A stretch of DNA of 64,000 nt. Source: Gemmatimonadota bacterium. GTDB taxonomy: Bacteria > JAAXHH01. Below the pieces are notes generated by a model. The model worked only from the letters and a program-made list of their open reading frames with translations. It did not search any database and was not told where the DNA came from. Positions 8,457 through 16,540 of this stretch are shown here, piece after piece (positions within the stretch are counted from its first letter, which is position 1; every line of letters begins with the position of its first letter). The position numbers were made by a program, and so were the translations under genes. The stretch lies in contig VXWP01000059.1 in NCBI GenBank assembly GCA_009835325.1, positions 45,041-109,040 on the forward strand, written 5' to 3'.

Positions 8457-9260
8457 ATGCCGGAAGGACTGGAACTCGTCGCGAAAGAAACGCTGGAACA
8501 GCGGTTGGAAGCCCTGGACCAGGACGGCTACGCCTATTTTCCAAGTGCGCTTGCAGATGATGAAGTTGTCGAACTGCGCGATGCCATGGACCGGCTGGAA
8601 GCGCGTCCCGAAGAGTTCGACCGGCACACAAATCCAGATTCCCACGGTTTTCTCAACAAGTCCATCAACAACGTATTTAACCGGGACCCGCTGTTTCTGT
8701 CCTATCTGGACCGCCCGGAGGTCATCGACGTGGTCGAAGCCGCCCATGGACCGGACTGTCACGTTATCGGCATGACGGCGTGGATGACGGGACCGGGCCG
8801 GCCGGACCAGGGCATCCACGTGGACTGGCAGCCGCTGGAGCTGCCGGAAGACGTTATGGACGATCCCCGTGTCCATGTGCCGGTTTACATCACCACGGCC
8901 CACTTTTATCTCGACGATATCTACGAGGAACTTGGCCCCACGCAGTTCATTCCGGGCAGCCACCGCGCGGGCCGCTGTCCGTCCAATGGCGAATCCACCT
9001 GGCGCGGAGTCGAACCGCGGAGCATAATGTGTTCGGCCGGTGACGCCATCCTGTTCCGCTGCGAAGTCTGGCACCGCGGGACGGCGAACACGAGCGACCG
9101 GGTGCGCTACCTGCTCCAGGTCCACTACGCACAGCGGATGATCACGCAGAAGTTTCCGCCCTATCTGAACCGGTTCCAGTTCGAACCTGATATACTCTCC
9201 TGCGCCACGGACCGCCAGCGCCGGCTGTTGGGCGATCATGAACCGAGTAATTACGACTAG
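8457..9260 (+). CDS. Phytanoyl-CoA dioxygenase (PhyH) family protein
   Basis: A 267-residue Fe(II)/2-oxoglutarate dioxygenase of the PhyH family. Iron ligands are H121 and D123 (G-I-H-V-D-W) and H206 (V-W-H-R-G), and an Arg at 215 or 217 should bind 2-oxoglutarate. F-I-P-G-S-H-R at 164-170 is a typical family segment. GAGGAG stands seven bases before the ATG. Bacterial PhyH proteins hydroxylate many small substrates; members of this type are abundant in uncultured marine bacteria and mostly uncharacterised. It follows the HSDR_N gene by 11 bases and precedes the cyclase gene, so co-transcription is likely. Confidence 0.92.
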   Translation: MPEGLELVAKETLEQRLEALDQDGYAYFPSALADDEVVELRDAMDRLEARPEEFDRHTNPDSHGFLNKSINNVFNRDPLFLSYLDRPEVIDVVEAAHGPDCHVIGMTAWMTGPGRPDQGIHVDWQPLELPEDVMDDPRVHVPVYITTAHFYLDDIYEELGPTQFIPGSHRAGRCPSNGESTWRGVEPRSIMCSAGDAILFRCEVWHRGTANTSDRVRYLLQVHYAQRMITQKFPPYLNRFQFEPDILSCATDRQRRLLGDHEPSNYD

Positions 9261-9280
9261 TTCCGCACGGACCCGCGGAA
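9261..9280 (+). terminator. Weak hairpin after the PhyH gene
   Basis: TTCCGC (9261-9266) and GCGGAA (9275-9280) form a six-base-pair stem with an eight-base loop directly after the stop codon. No T-run follows, so it may be only an RNA-stabilising hairpin or chance. Confidence 0.25.
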
Positions 9281-9351
9281 ACGCGAGCCCGTCAGGACGG
9301 CATGCCCAACGACGAAACACAAATCAACGCTCCCATTAAGGAGGACCTAAA

Positions 9352-10338
9352 ATGATATTCGCCAGGTTTACCCTCGTTATGGTGCTTACCATTCTTTACG
9401 TTCTTCCGGCTGCCGCCCAGACGCGGGAAGAAGGCCCGTGGTGGCCCCATCCCATCTGGGGCAAGGACGACCAGTCGGGCGGTTCCAACTGGATTACGCC
9501 GGAGAAGGTGCTGAAGGCCCTGAGCCTGGTGAAGACGGGACAGATCTACGAAATCGGCCAGGTGTACAGCGCCGACATGCCCCTCTTCGGCCAGCGGACT
9601 TATTCCCTGGTGCTGCCCGGTTCTCCCACGGGCGAGCCTATGGGGACGAACAACCTGATCTATTACGACGAGTTCCTGGTGGCCGAAATCGGCCAGGTCG
9701 GCACGCAGTTCGACGGACCGGGCCATATCGGTGAGCGGATGACCATGGCGGACGGAACGGAGAAGGACGTCTTCTACAACGGATACACCAATGAGGAGAT
9801 CAAGGGACCTTACGGCCTCGTGAAGCTGGGCGTCGAGCACGTGGGACCCTTCATCACCCGCGGCATCCTGGTCGACGTGGCCGCATACAAGGGCGTGGAA
9901 TCCCTCGATCACGGTTACGAGGTCACCGTGGAGGACGTGGAAGGCGCGCTGGAATGGCAGGGCATCGAGATGGACAGTCTCGAGCCGGGCGACGCCTACT
10001 TCTTCCGATACGGATGGGCCCGGCACTGGAACGACCCAGGTACGTACAACGCCAGTCCGCCGGGTATCGGAATGGCCGTCGCCCGCTGGGTAGTCGAAAA
10101 GCAGGCTTCCATGATCGGCTCGGACCAGTGGACCACCGAGGTCGTACCCAATCCGGACATCGGCAAAGCCTTTCCCGTACACCAGGAACTCATCACCCGG
10201 AACGGTGTCTGGAACCTCGAGAACATGAACTTCGACGAACTTTCAGGGGACGGTGTCTACGAGTTCCTCTTCATCCACACGCCCATCCGCTTCAAGGGGG
10301 CGACGGGATCGCCGGCGCGGCCGATCGCCATCAGGTAG
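9352..10338 (+). CDS. Exported cyclase-family (PF04199) protein
   Basis: A 328-residue protein with a signal peptide (hydrophobic 5-20, likely cleavage after A-A-A or A-Q near 22-23), so probably periplasmic. The cyclase / kynurenine-formamidase-like family has the metal motif H-x-G-T-H-x-D-x-P-x-H. Here it reads Q-V-G-T-Q-F-D-G-P-G-H (115-125): Asp121 and His125 remain, while both earlier His are Gln. Similar Q-x-G-T-Q variants exist in bacterial members, so this may be a subfamily trait rather than decay. The ribosome site AAGGAGGA is strong. The reaction is probably amide or lactone hydrolysis, but the substrate is unknown. Confidence 0.82.
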   Translation: MIFARFTLVMVLTILYVLPAAAQTREEGPWWPHPIWGKDDQSGGSNWITPEKVLKALSLVKTGQIYEIGQVYSADMPLFGQRTYSLVLPGSPTGEPMGTNNLIYYDEFLVAEIGQVGTQFDGPGHIGERMTMADGTEKDVFYNGYTNEEIKGPYGLVKLGVEHVGPFITRGILVDVAAYKGVESLDHGYEVTVEDVEGALEWQGIEMDSLEPGDAYFFRYGWARHWNDPGTYNASPPGIGMAVARWVVEKQASMIGSDQWTTEVVPNPDIGKAFPVHQELITRNGVWNLENMNFDELSGDGVYEFLFIHTPIRFKGATGSPARPIAIR

Positions 10339-10364
10339 ATTAAGAGGGTGTTTAGTCTAACTGT

Positions 10365-11417
10365 CTATATATCAGGTATAACAACGCGCAACGGAAGATC
10401 GCTATATTTGGAATCGCTGCCTGTTGACCGTTCTATATAGTCGATTCGCATGGGGTCGTCTTGTGTTGCGGCATATAAGCGTACCCACGTGCGTTCATTT
10501 CGCCTCCAAACGGTATATCCCTCTGACTCTTCACTGACACCGTAACGTTCGTCGAGAACGGTTTTAATGGAGTCCAGCCTGCTGGATGGCACATCCGTCT
10601 CAAACGCATACGATCCTGAACTGAGGGCGTTGTCCGTAAACACGTACGATACGGTTACGGTGTCGGATATCTCATCACTGAACTGCAACACTCCCCTGAC
10701 CGATCCGGTTTCCTGCGTGGAATCTACCTGGCTGTATGTCAGGGTGTCGAGTTCCGTCGATTGTACTTCCTCCTTGCTGTCGCTCCACCTGCTCCATCTG
10801 AAATCATAGTAGTCAGACTCGGCCAGACCCGATGCACAGACAGGCACAATCATTTCGAAGGAATCGCATTCCTGATAGACTGCAACAACGGAATCTGCTT
10901 CGGCCTGATCCATGGTCAAATTGTACTTCTTCTTGATTTCCACCCACTTGCCCACATACCAGCATCTGTTGTTATCCGGCATCCATTCTGCCGGATCCTT
11001 GTCGGATTTCTGGTTTCTGTTTACACTCGGCGCAGCCAGGGTGAGGTTGTCCAGGTCCTTGCCGTAGGCACTGCGATCTTCCTCGGTCCTGGCATACATG
11101 CCGCTGGCATGTGCCTCGGCGGTTGCGACGATATGCTCTATATCCGTTTCGGAAGCGGAATCGAAGCAGTTGAGCGAGTAGGGAGAATACAACCCTCCCT
11201 GTCGATTTACGATATCAGCCTCAATTGAATTCGGGTAATCGTATTCATCTCTGTCATAGGAACCGTCATCGACCTCTGCAGCGATACGGACGCCAAGTAC
11301 GGGATGTAAGGTTTGCACCGTACGTTCCAGGGGTACGGTAACTGAGTCGGCTATGGGGTTGGAATCACCAGTGCATGCCAGGATTACCGCACAAATCGAT
11401 AAAACTGATACTCTCAC
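10365..11417 (-). CDS. Lipoprotein with GmrSD/DUF1524-like HNH endonuclease signature
   Basis: A 350-residue protein with a lipoprotein signal: a hydrophobic stretch at 3-14 ending I-L-A-C (12-15). GTG at 11417 (or TTG at 11420) is chosen because a perfect GGAGGT lies at 11427-11432. Residues about 85-165 carry the HNH signature of GmrSD/DUF1524-type nucleases: E-H-I-V (94-97), E-A-H-A-S-G (102-107), D-N-L-T-L-A (123-128), V-N-R-N-Q-K-S-D-K-D (132-141) and E-W (144-145). The C-terminal half is not recognised. The gene and its flanks are visibly more AT-rich, with less GC-biased codon use than its neighbours, which suggests recent acquisition. It runs convergent to the cyclase gene and may degrade extracellular DNA or act as an effector. 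Confidence 0.75.
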   Translation of the reverse strand: MRVSVLSICAVILACTGDSNPIADSVTVPLERTVQTLHPVLGVRIAAEVDDGSYDRDEYDYPNSIEADIVNRQGGLYSPYSLNCFDSASETDIEHIVATAEAHASGMYARTEEDRSAYGKDLDNLTLAAPSVNRNQKSDKDPAEWMPDNNRCWYVGKWVEIKKKYNLTMDQAEADSVVAVYQECDSFEMIVPVCASGLAESDYYDFRWSRWSDSKEEVQSTELDTLTYSQVDSTQETGSVRGVLQFSDEISDTVTVSYVFTDNALSSGSYAFETDVPSSRLDSIKTVLDERYGVSEESEGYTVWRRNERTWVRLYAATQDDPMRIDYIERSTGSDSKYSDLPLRVVIPDI

Positions 11418-11426
11418 CAATTTTAC

Positions 11427-11660
11427 ACCTCCAGCGGCTTGAGAGAACCCGTGCCATTGGTACACACTCTGTACTACATGTTTACAAATCGAACAGTTAC
11501 ACTATCGTTACATTTTACCCCGTCAAGTACTTATTCCACTTCACCAACAGTTAACGACGTTTTAAACTGTTCACCTTGTGCTAAGGCGCGTTACCTTACG
11601 TAACCGAAGGAGTGAAACACGTGAACGGGATGCGGTATGGATCACGAATGGAGGTAGGTC
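11427..11660. promoter_or_regulatory. AT-rich divergent region with repeated AACAGTT words
   Basis: This region separates the lipoprotein gene (minus) from the SDR gene (plus). AACAGTT occurs at 11492-11498 and 11546-11552, and its inverted complement AACTGTT at 11565-11571, making a seven-base stem with the second copy. TTACGTAA (a palindrome) lies near 11596. These could be operator sites, but no regulator gene is adjacent. GGAGG before 11661 and GGAGGT before 11417 are clear ribosome sites. Confidence 0.35.
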
Positions 11661-12452
11661 ATGGTGAGTAAATCTGAAGCAGCATTCGAAGGGAAAGTGG
11701 TCATCATCACCGGCGGCGCAAAGGGCATAGGAGGGGGCATCGTCCGCGCCTTTGCCGGTGAGGGAGCCCATGTTCTTTGCGCCGACATCGACGATGCCGC
11801 CGGCGCTGAAATCGCCGCCGAGAACGACAACATCCGCTACGTCCATGCGGACGTAACCACGAGCGAGGTGTGCCGGTCCCTGGTGGAGACAGCGACGGAT
11901 TCCTGGAGCGGGGTGGACATCCTGTGCAACAACGTGGGGATCCAGCCCACCTCGAGCTATCTGCCCGCCCATGAGCTCTCAGAGGAGCAGTGGGACCGAA
12001 TCATCGACGTGAACCTCAAGAGCCGGTTTCTGATGGTGAAGTACTGCGTGCCCGTGATGAAGGCGCGGGGAGGCGGCGTAATCATCAACACGGCCAGCGT
12101 GCAGGGTCTGCAGTCGGCCAAAGGCATCTCGGCCTACGCGGCGAGCAAGGGAGGCGACCTGTCGCTGGTGCGCCAGCTGGCCCTGGATTACGCGGAGGAC
12201 AACATCCGCGTCGTGGCGGTCAATCCGGGCACCATCGAAACGCCGCTCCTGCAGGAAGCCATCGATTCGATCGGCGGCGACGAGGGTGAAATCCGAACGG
12301 ACATGGCTTCCCGGCACGCCGTGAACCGCCTGGGCAGTCCGGAAGATATCGCCAACGCGGTGCTCTTTCTCGCGAGCGACCGGGCTTCCTTCATCACGGG
12401 TGAGTTCGTGAACGTGGATGGAGGTTTGATGGCCCGGGGAGCGTGGGCCTAG
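11661..12452 (+). CDS. Short-chain dehydrogenase/reductase (SDR)
   Basis: A 263-residue classical SDR. The cofactor loop T-G-G-A-K-G-I-G is at 17-24, an A-D-I-D segment that could favour NAD follows the second strand, N-N-V-G replaces N-N-A-G, and the active-site Y-A-A-S-K is near 160. The C-terminus has the common S-F-I-T-G-E-x-x-N-V-D-G-G ending. GGAGG lies six bases before the ATG. It probably oxidises a hydroxyl group on a small substrate. It begins after the AT-rich lipoprotein region and returns to normal GC-rich codon use. Confidence 0.92.
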   Translation: MVSKSEAAFEGKVVIITGGAKGIGGGIVRAFAGEGAHVLCADIDDAAGAEIAAENDNIRYVHADVTTSEVCRSLVETATDSWSGVDILCNNVGIQPTSSYLPAHELSEEQWDRIIDVNLKSRFLMVKYCVPVMKARGGGVIINTASVQGLQSAKGISAYAASKGGDLSLVRQLALDYAEDNIRVVAVNPGTIETPLLQEAIDSIGGDEGEIRTDMASRHAVNRLGSPEDIANAVLFLASDRASFITGEFVNVDGGLMARGAWA

Positions 12453-12518
12453 GTGGGCGTCGCAGACTGAATCTCGATCTCTAATCAGGTCTGTTTATTT
12501 CATACGAGAAACCCGCAA

Positions 12519-12641
12519 ATGACAGCGACTATTGAAATTGATGTAGTTGTTTCAGATGCGGACGTGAAGTCACGACCTGAGCGTCGTGATCGTTTCGACC
12601 GTATGATTTACACACCTGAACGCCGGGAGGATTTGAAATGA
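12519..12641 (+). CDS. 40-residue hypothetical protein, coupled to the next gene
   Basis: A small gene running from ATG 12519 to TGA 12639-12641, encoding 40 residues. It begins with a beta-like T-A-T-I-E-I-D-V-V-V stretch and becomes very basic (S-R-P-E-R-R-D-R-F-D-R), ending E-R-R-E-D-L-K. Its stop overlaps the ATG of the next gene (ATGA), and GGGAGGA near its end is the next gene's ribosome site, which supports real translation. I do not recognise it. Confidence 0.5.
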   Translation: MTATIEIDVVVSDADVKSRPERRDRFDRMIYTPERREDLK

Positions 12642-12835
12642 GCGTCGAGTTGATTGGGATAATCAGTGTGGGTGTTGCCCTGGCCGGACTTATTCTGGCG
12701 TCGAAGCGGGAGATTAATCTTCGTCTTGTCGCTTTGGAGCAGGGTCAGTCAGACCTGAGAGAACGCATGGCAAAACAGGAGGGCGTCCTAAGGGGAATGG
12801 CCTTACGCCGTACCAATAAGACCGATTCGGAGTAG
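12638..12835 (+). CDS. 65-residue single-membrane-segment, coiled-coil small protein
   Basis: A small protein with one membrane segment (E-L-I-G-I-I-S-V-G-V-A-L-A-G-L-I-L, about 4-20) followed by a charged heptad-like tail (L-E-Q-G-Q-S-D-L-R-E-R-M) ending near K-Q-E-G-V-L-R-G-M. I recall similar small proteins, with a V-A-L-A-G-L-I-L segment and a coiled-coil tail, in many copies in marine and sponge-associated genomes; their role is unknown to me. It is preceded by GGGAGGA and coupled by ATGA to the 40-residue gene. A small envelope scaffold or a toxin-antitoxin-like pair are both possible. Confidence 0.65.
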   Translation: MSVELIGIISVGVALAGLILASKREINLRLVALEQGQSDLRERMAKQEGVLRGMALRRTNKTDSE

Positions 12836-12881
12836 ACCGTAGGCCCGATAACCTGTACATCGATTACTTCGAGGCGTAAAA

Positions 12882-13643
12882 CTAGGCCGGCTCGTTGCTG
12901 TCCTTCGACTTGAAGATGCGCAGCAGCCGGTTGAGCGGATCGTAGAATTCGCCGACGACCCGTTCCTTCAGGGGAATGATGGCGTTGTCCGTGATGGTGA
13001 TTTCTTCGGGGCAGACGTGGGTGCAGCACTTGGTGATGTTGCAGTAGCCGATGCCCTGGTCCTCCTTGAGGTCGCCGAGCCGGTCCTCGGTGTCCAGGGG
13101 ATGCATCTCCAGGGCGGCGTTGTGCACCATGAGGCGCGGCCCGATGAACTCTTCGTGCAGGTCGTGTTCCCGCAACACATGGCAGACGTCCTGGCAGAGA
13201 AAGCACTCGATGCACTTGCGGAACTCCTGAACCCGCTCGATGTCATCCTGGTCCATGCGCCAGGTGCCGTCCTCGGCATCGGGCTTGCGGGGCCTGAAGG
13301 GCTTGATCTTCATCTTGGCCTCGAAGTTCCAGGATACATCCGTCACCAGGTCCCGGATGGTAGGGAAGGCCTTCATCGGTTCGATGGTGATGGTTTCGTC
13401 CTCGGGCAGGTCGCTCATGCGCGTCATGCACATCAGCCTGGGATTGCCGTTGACCTCGGCGGAACAGGAGCCGCACTTGCCGGCCTTGCAGTTCCAGCGC
13501 ACCGCCAGGTCGGGGGCCGACTCCGCCTGGATCTGGTGCACCGCGTCCAGTACGACCATGCCCTCGTCGATCTCGGTGGAGTAGTCCTCGAACCCGCCGC
13601 TCTCGCCATCGCCCCGCCAGATACGGAAGTTGGCCGTCGCCAT
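12882..13643 (-). CDS. sdhB: Succinate dehydrogenase / fumarate reductase iron-sulfur subunit
   Basis: A 253-residue subunit that carries electrons from the flavin to quinone. The [2Fe-2S] cysteines are C52, C57, C60 and C72 (N-C-K-A-G-K-C-G-S-C), the [4Fe-4S] set is C144, C147, C150 and C154 (C-I-E-C-F-L-C-Q-D-V-C), and the third cluster uses C201, C206 or C207, and C211. Its ATG overlaps the sdhA stop by one base (TAATG). It is last in a three-gene operon ordered membrane subunit, flavoprotein, iron-sulfur subunit. Confidence 0.96.
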   Translation of the reverse strand: MATANFRIWRGDGESGGFEDYSTEIDEGMVVLDAVHQIQAESAPDLAVRWNCKAGKCGSCSAEVNGNPRLMCMTRMSDLPEDETITIEPMKAFPTIRDLVTDVSWNFEAKMKIKPFRPRKPDAEDGTWRMDQDDIERVQEFRKCIECFLCQDVCHVLREHDLHEEFIGPRLMVHNAALEMHPLDTEDRLGDLKEDQGIGYCNITKCCTHVCPEEITITDNAIIPLKERVVGEFYDPLNRLLRIFKSKDSNEPA

Positions 13644-15457
13644 TATCTGTTCTCCTCGATGATCGCTGCCAGGTCCTCCCGGAGCGGTGTGACCGGAACG
13701 CGGTTGATCACCATCTCGCCGTCGGCGCCTTTATGCTGGGTGATGTTGAGGCTGCCGAAGGCTTCGACCTTATCTTCGTAGTCTTCCCGGAAGTGGGCGC
13801 CGCGGCTTTCCTTTCTTTCCAGCGCGGCCCGGGCAACCGCCTCCGAGACGATCAGCAGGAACTTCAGGTCCAGCGCGGTGTGCCATCCCGGGTTGTATTC
13901 GCGGTTGCCGACCACGGAGACTTTCTCGGCCCTCTGACGCAGATCGTCGACGACCTCGAGGGCCCGCTGCATGTCGCCCTCGTTGCGCACGATGCCGACG
14001 AGTTCCTGCATCCGTTCCTGCAACTCGTACTGAATCTCGAAGGGATTTTCGACGCTTTGCTCGCGGTCGAAGGGAGCCAGGGTCTCGCTTACGGCCGCGT
14101 CGATCTGTCCGTCGTCGATGGCGCCGTTGCCGTTCTCCCGCGCGAACTCCGCGGCGTACTTGCCGGCGCGCTGGCCGAAGACCAGCAGGTCGGAAAGGGA
14201 ATTGCCTCCCAGCCGGTTGGCTCCGTGCAGGCCCGCCGCGCATTCTCCGGCGGCAAAGAGACCGGGCACGGTCGACATCTGCGTGTCTGCGTCCACGAGC
14301 ACGCCGCCCATCACGTAGTGGGTCGTGGGACCCACTTCCATGGCCTCCTTCGTGATGTCGATGTCGGCGAGTTGCTTGAACTGGTGGTACATGCTCGGCA
14401 GCTTGCGCTTGATATGCTCTTCGGCGTTGGCCAGTTTCTCCCTGATCCACGAAATGTCGAGGTAGACCCCGTCGTGGGGCGATCCTCGGCCTTCCCGGAT
14501 TTCCCGTACGATGCAGCGGGCCACGTGGTCTCTCGTCAACAATTCGGGCGGCCGGCGGGCCTCCTTGTCTCCCTGCGTATAGATCCAGCCCTCTTCGGGG
14601 TTGTCCGCCGTCGAGTTCTTGTAAAGGTCGGGGATGTCGTCGAACATGAACCGGTTGCCTTCGCTGTTCGTCAGGACGCCGCCCTCGCCGCGGACGCCTT
14701 CCGTGACCAGGATGCCCCGCACGCTCGGCGGCCATACCATGCCCGTCGGGTGGAATTGCACGAATTCCATGTCCAGCAGCGCGGCCCCGGCGTCGTAGGC
14801 CAGGCCGTGGCCGTCCCCCGTATATTCCCAGCTGTTGCTCGTGATCTTGAAGGCCCGGCCGATGCCGCCCGTGGCCAGGATGACCGCTTTTGCGCGGAAC
14901 ACCCGGAACCGTCCCCGCTCCCGGTCGTAGCCGAAGGCACCCACGACCCGGTCGCCGTCCTTCAACAGGGCTACGATGGCGTGTTCCATGTACACTTCCA
15001 TGCCCTGGTGGATCCCGTAGTCCTGGAGGGTGCGGATCATCTCCAGACCGGTGCGGTCGCCCACGTGGGCGAGACGGGGGTACTTGTGCCCGCCGAAGTT
15101 GCGTTGCAGGATGCGGCCGTCGGTCGTCCGGTCGAAAAGGGCGCCCCAGGCTTCCAGTTCGCGTACGCGGTCCGGCGCCTCCCGGGCGTGCAGCTCGGCC
15201 ATGCGCCAGTTGCTCAGGTACTGGCCGCCCCGCATCGTGTCGGCGAAGTGTACGCTCCAGCCGTCCCGGTCGTCCACATTGGCCAGCGCCGCCGCGACGC
15301 CGCCTTCGGCCATGACCGTATGGGCCTTGCCCAATAGGGACTTGCACACCAGGCCCACCGATACACCGGTAGCCGAGGCTTCGATGGCCGCCCGGAGTCC
15401 TGCGCCGCCGGCGCCGATCACGAGCACGTCATGTTCGTGGCGCTGGTATTCCGCCAT
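13643..15457 (-). CDS. sdhA: Succinate dehydrogenase / fumarate reductase flavoprotein subunit
   Basis: A 604-residue flavoprotein. The FAD-binding loop is G-A-G-G-A-G (15-20), and the covalent FAD histidine is probably H46 in A-H-T-V-M-A-E-G-G. Substrate-site segments H-x-x-G and R-x-G-G (N-R-L-G-G-N-S-L) are present. ATG at 15457 is chosen because it overlaps the membrane-subunit stop (TAATG) and starts directly before the Rossmann fold. It oxidises succinate to fumarate in the TCA cycle, or the reverse in anaerobic respiration. A long open frame on the opposite strand here is a codon-bias shadow. Confidence 0.96.
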   Translation of the reverse strand: MAEYQRHEHDVLVIGAGGAGLRAAIEASATGVSVGLVCKSLLGKAHTVMAEGGVAAALANVDDRDGWSVHFADTMRGGQYLSNWRMAELHAREAPDRVRELEAWGALFDRTTDGRILQRNFGGHKYPRLAHVGDRTGLEMIRTLQDYGIHQGMEVYMEHAIVALLKDGDRVVGAFGYDRERGRFRVFRAKAVILATGGIGRAFKITSNSWEYTGDGHGLAYDAGAALLDMEFVQFHPTGMVWPPSVRGILVTEGVRGEGGVLTNSEGNRFMFDDIPDLYKNSTADNPEEGWIYTQGDKEARRPPELLTRDHVARCIVREIREGRGSPHDGVYLDISWIREKLANAEEHIKRKLPSMYHQFKQLADIDITKEAMEVGPTTHYVMGGVLVDADTQMSTVPGLFAAGECAAGLHGANRLGGNSLSDLLVFGQRAGKYAAEFARENGNGAIDDGQIDAAVSETLAPFDREQSVENPFEIQYELQERMQELVGIVRNEGDMQRALEVVDDLRQRAEKVSVVGNREYNPGWHTALDLKFLLIVSEAVARAALERKESRGAHFREDYEDKVEAFGSLNITQHKGADGEMVINRVPVTPLREDLAAIIEENR

Positions 15458-16260
15458 TAGAGGATTCTCCAATCCGTCCACACGCCCATGGCCACCAGGC
15501 GTACATATACATCCGCGAAAGCGACCCAGACAAGGCTGAGCCAGGCCCAGTTCATGTGTCCTCTGTTCAGGCACGAAACGCAGTTATAACCCGCGTGCCG
15601 CACGGGCGCTTTCGAGAGCAGGTCCAGGTTGCCGCCGATCAGGTGGCGCAGGGAGTGGCAGCCGAACTGGTAGCCGCCCAGGAGGACGACATTCAGGGTC
15701 AACACCAGGGTGCCGATCCCGATGCCGAAGGTCGTCTCACCGGTCGCCGCGTCCGTGAACCACAGGGCCTTCCAGGCGTCGTGAGCCAGGAAGATCCAGA
15801 TGATGAACACAGCGTAGAGAAAGTACCGGTGAACGTTCTGGAGTATGAGCGGAAAGGACTGTTCGCCCCGGTATTTCTTTCTCGGTTCGGAAACGCTGCA
15901 GGAAGGCGGGTCGGCCCAGAAGGCCTTGTAGTACGCCCCCCGGTAGTAGTAGCAGGTGATGCGGAATCCGGCAGGCGCCCAGAGGATCAGGAAGGCCGGT
16001 GAGAACGGAAGCATGGCCGGCCACCATTCGGGCCTGGGACCGAACAGGGCATGGGACGAACTGCCGAAGATTTCGGGTGAATAGAAGGGCGAAAGATAGG
16101 GCCCCCAGGCGTAGAACTCGCCCTGGAAGGCCGCCCACGTGGAGTAGACGACGAAGGCGGAGAATACGCCCAATGTCACCAACTGCTGCACCCACCAGGC
16201 GTCTCTGCGGCGCGTCTGGCCGAAACCGCCGGCCTTCAGCGAAACACCGGTTGTCGACAT
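15457..16260 (-). CDS. sdhC: Succinate dehydrogenase membrane anchor, Sdh1-like large type
   Basis: A 267-residue protein with about five membrane segments, first in the sdh operon. It is longer than classical SdhC and carries repeated aromatic patches such as C-Y-Y-Y-R-G-A-Y-Y and a late C-V-S-C-L-N-R-G-H. This resembles the membrane subunit of the mycobacterial Sdh1-type enzyme rather than E. coli SdhC/SdhD. Conserved His in N-V-H-R-Y (near 143) and other membrane His could bind haem. No separate SdhD is seen. Family assignment rests mainly on operon context plus these features. Confidence 0.82.
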   Translation of the reverse strand: MSTTGVSLKAGGFGQTRRRDAWWVQQLVTLGVFSAFVVYSTWAAFQGEFYAWGPYLSPFYSPEIFGSSSHALFGPRPEWWPAMLPFSPAFLILWAPAGFRITCYYYRGAYYKAFWADPPSCSVSEPRKKYRGEQSFPLILQNVHRYFLYAVFIIWIFLAHDAWKALWFTDAATGETTFGIGIGTLVLTLNVVLLGGYQFGCHSLRHLIGGNLDLLSKAPVRHAGYNCVSCLNRGHMNWAWLSLVWVAFADVYVRLVAMGVWTDWRIL

Positions 16261-16540
16261 AGGTTATCCTCTTGAAACCAGATCGTGAATCGGCCGGATT
16301 TCACAGATAAAACACATTAGCGCAAATTAGATGATGAGCGGCCGCATGGCAATAGAAAAAAACGGGTCTGCGTGCCATGGCCACGAGACCCATCCCGGCG
16401 GTTTTGGACCGCATATTCCCGCATAAAACATTAGCCGAAACCGGCGGAGCGTGGATATATTGAAAACCCTTATTCGCGACGCCGTGCCAGCACGCCATGC
16501 GTACCGGTTCACCCCGCAGATTTGGAATCAACGTCCCCAG
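16261..16540. other. Divergent intergenic region between sdhC and a membrane-protein gene
   Basis: About 280 bases with no credible gene. It should hold promoters for the sdh operon (minus) and the transporter-like gene (plus). I see AT-richer patches at about 16310-16330 and 16420-16470 but no convincing -35/-10 pair on either strand. Confidence 0.5.

Noticed and set aside
13733..15337. Long open frame on the plus strand opposite sdhA
   Set aside because: Codon-bias shadow of sdhA; the translation has no recognisable fold and sdhA is certain.
12882..16260. Fumarate reductase instead of succinate dehydrogenase
   Set aside because: Not excluded by sequence, but the subunit make-up fits Sdh1-type succinate dehydrogenase better; named accordingly with the alternative noted.
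16301..16531. Short minus-strand frame in the sdhC upstream region
   Set aside because: No ribosome site, odd Cys/His-rich translation, and the region is needed for promoters.
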